The notes below the pieces were generated by a model. The model searched no databases and had not been told where the DNA came from. It saw nothing but the letters and a program-made list of their open reading frames with translations. From positions 121,209 through 185,208 of the forward strand of contig CAYNEY010000001.1 in assembly GCA_964396375.1 (NCBI GenBank): 64,000 nt of DNA. The letters run 5' to 3'. The position numbers were made by a program, and so were the translations under genes. Positions 60,733-64,000 of the stretch are shown here, piece by piece (within the stretch, counting starts at the first letter, position 1; each line of letters begins with the position of its first letter). This stretch comes from FEN-1139 sp964396375. GTDB lineage: Bacteria > Myxococcota_A > Polyangia > Polyangiales > Polyangiaceae.

Positions 60733-62472
60733 ATGAAGACAATGAACATTTGTTGGGCGGGGCTGGGGATCTTGGTTTGTGGCGCGGGAGGCGCCAGCGC
60801 GGCGACACACCCGCGAGGGCTGGACATGCGCGTCGGAGCGCCACCAGAGCACCATGGTCTTGGGGCGCCTGGTACGGCGACCACCTCGTGGATCGAACGC
60901 ACAGTTTCGTTCGGTGCGCCTGGGCGGATCCGGGCGCGCGGCTTCGTCGATTCGGAGCCAGGAGGCGACTTCCTAGAGCTGGTGGTCGACGGCGAGACGA
61001 AGGCCAAGATGGCGGGACCGCATCGTGTGGGGCAGCTCATCGCCGATGTTGAGGCGGGGCCGCACGTGATCCGTTTTCAGTACGAAAAGAATGGCAGCGT
61101 GGATTCGGGCTTGGATACCGCCTGGGTCGATGACGTAGAGCTGCTGGAGAACGGTGTGGTGTTCGAGGCGCACACGTTCAGCGAGGCCACCCCGGCAGAG
61201 ATCCCCGGGTGGACTCGAGGCGGTGTCGGGGGAGGGTGGGTGGCCACGGCGGGTCCTCTCGCGCGGCAGCTGGTGAGCCCACGTCTGATGCGTGACCGGG
61301 GGGACGCTGAACCCATCAGTGCTGGAGTGTGGCGCCAGATGAGCTGGCCGGCGCCGACGGGCAACGAGCTCCGAGTCGGATACGTCGTGGATTCAGAGAC
61401 AGAGCACGACGTGTTTCGGATTCTGGTCGACGGGGTGGAGGCGTTTCGTGACTCTGGGAGCTGGCACACCGGGCTCGCTCGGATCCCGGTCACCGCTGGA
61501 ACGCACCACATCGAGCTCGAGTACCAGAAGAATGCCAGTGTGGACTCTGGCCGTGACGAGGTGCGCGTGCTCGCCGTGGAGGCCATCACCATGGGAATTC
61601 CCTTCCTCGAGGGAGGGTTGTCCGGCGCGGTGCTGGATGAGCCGCTGGCAGGCTGGACAGCGACTGACCCAGAGCTTTCGTGGCTCGTGAAGCCCGCCCT
61701 GGTTCCGGAACTCTATGTTCGGCAGGATGAGGTGCCGCGACAAGTGGACGGTCGGCTCGGTCGCTTGGAGTACGAAAACACGCCTAGATTGGGCCTTTTG
61801 GAGCGCACCGGAACTGTCGCGCACGAGACCGAACTCACTCTGTCGGCGCGTGTCTCGGGTGAGCTCGGTATCGGCCTCGAGCTCCCGGATGAACTTGGTG
61901 CATGGGTCGCAAACTCGGGCACGATCACCTTCTACGTGGATGCGGCCGGGCCGGAGCGCCAAGGGCGAACGGATTGCGGACCCGGGAGCACGGCACCCGG
62001 TGAGTATGTGCGCCGCCTCGAACTCGGGTGGACTGGGGAAGGTGACGCTGTCACTATCCAACAGGCCATCGGGACCTGTGACGAGGGTGCCCCCTACCAG
62101 ATTGTCACGGATGCGGCCGAACTCTGGTCAATCGAGGCGGTGATGCGGCAGGTCAATCCGGACGACGTTGCCTCCGATGCGCGCTCGCTCATCATCGAAC
62201 TCGAGATGATGCCGCTCCGTCCCGCCGGTGTGGCTCTGAGTGACCCTCTCGGGTTCGCGATGGTGGTGGACGCGCTGGTTCCTGAGTCGGGCATCCAAGC
62301 GGTGGCGATGCTCCCCTTCCGCGAAAACGCGGTGTTCGACCCCGCGGATGTCAGCCGTTGGGAGGAGCTTCGCTTCACCGCGCGGGAGCTGCCGTCGCGG
62401 TACGGTGTGGTCGTGGACGCGGTGCCCCGAAGCCCCGTCGACGACGATGACGATGAGGATGACGAGGGCTGA
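60733..62472 (+). CDS. Secreted protein with two MAM/jelly-roll-like repeats
   Basis: A 579-residue product with an AGAGG-type signal peptide (LVCGAGGASA) and a ribosome-binding site AGAGGG at 60723. Two similar beta domains at about 25-140 and 170-285 share the pattern VDGE...SVDSGxDxxxVDDVE (FLELVVDGETKAKM, VFRILVDGVEAFRD), like MAM/jelly-roll domains of secreted bacterial proteins. The rest is beta-rich and ends in an acidic Asp tail. It may bind a surface glycan or protein. The GTG at 60715 is an alternative start with a worse ribosome site. Confidence 0.75.
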   Translation: MKTMNICWAGLGILVCGAGGASAATHPRGLDMRVGAPPEHHGLGAPGTATTSWIERTVSFGAPGRIRARGFVDSEPGGDFLELVVDGETKAKMAGPHRVGQLIADVEAGPHVIRFQYEKNGSVDSGLDTAWVDDVELLENGVVFEAHTFSEATPAEIPGWTRGGVGGGWVATAGPLARQLVSPRLMRDRGDAEPISAGVWRQMSWPAPTGNELRVGYVVDSETEHDVFRILVDGVEAFRDSGSWHTGLARIPVTAGTHHIELEYQKNASVDSGRDEVRVLAVEAITMGIPFLEGGLSGAVLDEPLAGWTATDPELSWLVKPALVPELYVRQDEVPRQVDGRLGRLEYENTPRLGLLERTGTVAHETELTLSARVSGELGIGLELPDELGAWVANSGTITFYVDAAGPERQGRTDCGPGSTAPGEYVRRLELGWTGEGDAVTIQQAIGTCDEGAPYQIVTDAAELWSIEAVMRQVNPDDVASDARSLIIELEMMPLRPAGVALSDPLGFAMVVDALVPESGIQAVAMLPFRENAVFDPADVSRWEELRFTARELPSRYGVVVDAVPRSPVDDDDDEDDEG

Positions 62473-62751
62473 GGTGGCAGAGGCGCGAGGCTGCCCGGTT
62501 GGCGAGCACCCGGACCGACCGCATCGCGCCGGTTGCCGGGCAGTCTCGCCCGATAGTCGGGTCGAGAGGAGAACGTCTTGGATGACGGTTCCTCGGGAAA
62601 ACGGCGGGTGCCGTTGCGGCGCCCAGAGGGACGCAGAGCCGAACCGTGCCTTCTGACCAGCTCATGAGGGTTGCAGGGCGACGAAGCATGCCGCGTGCCC
62701 TGCAACCGAGAGCCAGCCGGGGTTTTTAACCGGCATCAGGCCACATGGGCG
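62473..62751. terminator. Convergent intergenic region with two large hairpins
   Basis: Between convergent stop codons lie two inverted repeats. One has 8-base arms at 62491-62498 and 62536-62543 (CTGCCCGG/CCGGGCAG). The other has 11-base arms at 62669-62679 and 62697-62707 with a 17-base loop and is followed within 20 bases by TTTTT (62723-62727). The second could be a bidirectional terminator. Confidence 0.5.
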
Positions 62752-64000
62752 TCACCGAAAGTAACACTTGTTGCCAGCGCCACAGTTCGGGGAGGTGATG
62801 GCTGCCTCGACTTCGGAGGCGGGCATGGGTGTGTAGGGGTACGGAATCGTGAACACGCTACCTCGGGTAGCGTCCAAGCCACTGGCAGAGCCGATGTTGC
62901 CGATCCCCTTCCAGCCTCTCGGGCTGTCCATGTCCGTGAACACGCTGCCTTCCACGTTGTACACGCAGTTCTCGGCGATCAGAGCCATGTCTTTGCCTAC
63001 GCCGTGCACGGTTCGCGAGTCCTCGGAGTCGTGGAGGTTGTTGAGCATGTGGATGTCGCCGTAGCGTCCTCGTGGTTGCCGTGTTTCGACCATCTGGCCC
63101 CACCAGCTGTTCATGTACGTGATCTTGAGCTTGCCCTCGCTCTCTGGCTCGTCGTCGCTGCCGGCGATGAGATTGGAGAACTGGTGATCCTTGTCCCTCG
63201 TGCTGTACCAGAACTTGGACCATGAGATGGTAATGAAGTCGCCTCCGCGCGTGATGTCGCAATTGCCGTCCTGACCGTCGGAAATGTCGAGGTGATCCAG
63301 CCAAACATGGTGAGCGCCATTGCCAATGTACACCCCGTCGTCTCCGGAGCGGCACTCGTCGTAGCTGCCGCAAGGTGCACCCTTCACGGCCAGGTTGCGA
63401 ATGATGATGTTCTCTTGGCCACTGATCCGCAGCGGTGCAGTGACGTTGACGCCGGGAGCCGTGCCGATGATGGTCTTGTTGGAGCCCGGCGAGAAGGCGT
63501 CGTATTGGCCCGGCTCCACGAGAATGATCTTGGCTCCATCGCCGCTCACCGCGGCCTTCAGTTCGGAGGAGTTCGTTACAGTGACCGCCTGGCTCAGATC
63601 GGTGCCGCCGCCGGTCGTGCCGCCGTCCATGCTCGCCCATCCCGGAACGGGATCGGTGATGCTGAGGTCACCGTCTTCGCCGGTGGCGCCGCCTTGGCCA
63701 ACCGCACCGCCTTCACCAACCGCACCGCCTTCACCAACCGCGCCGCCTTCACCAACCGCGCCACCTTGGCCAACCGCGCCACCTTGGCCAACCGCGCCAC
63801 CTTGGCCAACCGCACCGCTCTCGCCAGCGCTGCCGCTCTCGCCGGCGCTGCCGCTCTCGCCGGCGCTGCCGCTCTCGCCGGCGTTGCCCACGGCACCCCC
63901 CGAGCCGATGGCGCCCCCGGAGCCAATGGCACCCCCCGAGCCAATGGCACCCCCGGAGCCGATGGCACCCCCGGAGCCAATGGCGCCACCCGTGCCGATG
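62752..64000 (-). CDS. Pectate lyase (family 1 type), Gly-rich linker, 5' end beyond the window
   Basis: The visible part ends in a pectate lyase domain of about 290 residues. Beta-helix motifs include ENIIIRNLAVKGAP, DDGVYIGNGAHHVWLDHLDI (with the metal-binding Asp pattern) and DFITISWSKFWYS. It should cleave pectate by beta-elimination, outside the cell, with calcium. The last residues are CGAGNKCYFR. Upstream the frame continues through Gly/Ala/Ser/Glu repeats to position 64000 without a stop or signal peptide, so the gene is cut by the window edge. The first GTG inside (63891) is not the real start. Confidence 0.85.
   Translation of the reverse strand, partial: IGTGGAIGSGGAIGSGGAIGSGGAIGSGGAIGSGGAVGNAGESGSAGESGSAGESGSAGESGAVGQGGAVGQGGAVGQGGAVGEGGAVGEGGAVGEGGAVGQGGATGEDGDLSITDPVPGWASMDGGTTGGGTDLSQAVTVTNSSELKAAVSGDGAKIILVEPGQYDAFSPGSNKTIIGTAPGVNVTAPLRISGQENIIIRNLAVKGAPCGSYDECRSGDDGVYIGNGAHHVWLDHLDISDGQDGNCDITRGGDFITISWSKFWYSTRDKDHQFSNLIAGSDDEPESEGKLKITYMNSWWGQMVETRQPRGRYGDIHMLNNLHDSEDSRTVHGVGKDMALIAENCVYNVEGSVFTDMDSPRGWKGIGNIGSASGLDATRGSVFTIPYPYTPMPASEVEAAITSPNCGAGNKCYFR
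63684..64000 (-). repeat. 18-bp tandem repeats of three kinds in the pectate lyase linker
   Basis: From 63684 on there are consecutive 18-base units encoding VGQGGA/VGEGGA (7-8 copies), then SGSAGE-type units (four), and finally AIGSGG-type units (about six) up to the window end. It is a coding microsatellite, not a CRISPR array, because there are no spacers. Confidence 0.85.

Noticed and set aside
63684..64000. CRISPR-like array
   Set aside because: The repeats are contiguous 18-base units that encode a Gly-rich linker in frame, without spacers.

Overview
This is a high-GC stretch of a Myxococcota genome, most likely from the Polyangiales side of the phylum. The support is indirect: many lipoproteins with Gly/Ser/Ala linkers, Cys-rich repeats of the type CxDGxxNxxExDVDCGG, serine/threonine kinases with PEGA or zinc-ribbon modules, three sigma-54-type enhancer-binding proteins (one with an FHA domain), and a protease with a MYXO-CTERM-like tail. 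No rRNA, tRNA, CRISPR array, prophage or insertion sequence was seen. The sequence is a scaffold with three N runs. Two of exactly 100 N lie in tandem repeats and one of 10 N lies in a Gly/Ala-rich linker. Each breaks the reading frame of a gene.

Layout. 0-9.7 kb: secreted lipoproteins, an FHA-type activator, a periplasmic binding protein, a serine protease, and a coupled PEGA kinase/TPR-PEGA pair. 9.8-17.6 kb: a YjbQ-type enzyme, a barrel-like exported protein, a sigma factor/FecR pair, a large secreted protease with a choice-of-anchor A region whose signal peptide is out of frame at a GGTT repeat, and two tandem FGE-sulfatase-fold lipoproteins. 17.7-33.8 kb: mostly housekeeping and regulation, comprising cysK, a histidine kinase and an NtrC-type regulator separated by an Rpn-family nuclease, a DUF2254 membrane protein, HAD phosphatase and prmA, an RNA (uracil-5) methyltransferase, the folP-cdaA-cdaR cluster for cyclic di-AMP, a NamZ-like muramidase, and a second NtrC-type regulator. 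33.9-41.8 kb: a zinc-ribbon kinase, a nucleoside-hydrolase-like lipoprotein, a GspE_N/GAF-like/HEAT protein and an extensin-like peptidase.

The most striking region is 41.9-56.0 kb, eight tightly packed plus-strand genes. The first three are an exported MEMO-AMMECR1 fusion, a membrane protein with an embedded spermidine-synthase-like domain, and a Tat-exported radical SAM protein of the AmmeMemoRadiSam system. The other five are an outer-membrane beta-barrel, a 13-haem cytochrome c lipoprotein, a membrane-anchored TPR protein, a 30-haem periplasmic cytochrome c, and an 876-residue inner-membrane reductase that fuses a cyclic-nucleotide-binding domain, Fe-S clusters, an FAD/NAD(P) module and a five-helix haem-b-like domain. 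Together the last five look like a complete route for electrons from NAD(P)H through the envelope. Coupling this to an exported AmmeMemoRadiSam set is the best candidate in the window for an undescribed system. A converging gene adds a two-haem lipoprotein.

56.8-64 kb holds further secreted proteins, among them a lipoprotein gene with a perfect 20-bp inverted repeat, a large anchor-type protein without a visible signal peptide, and the start-less part of a pectate lyase whose Gly-rich repeat linker runs off the window edge.
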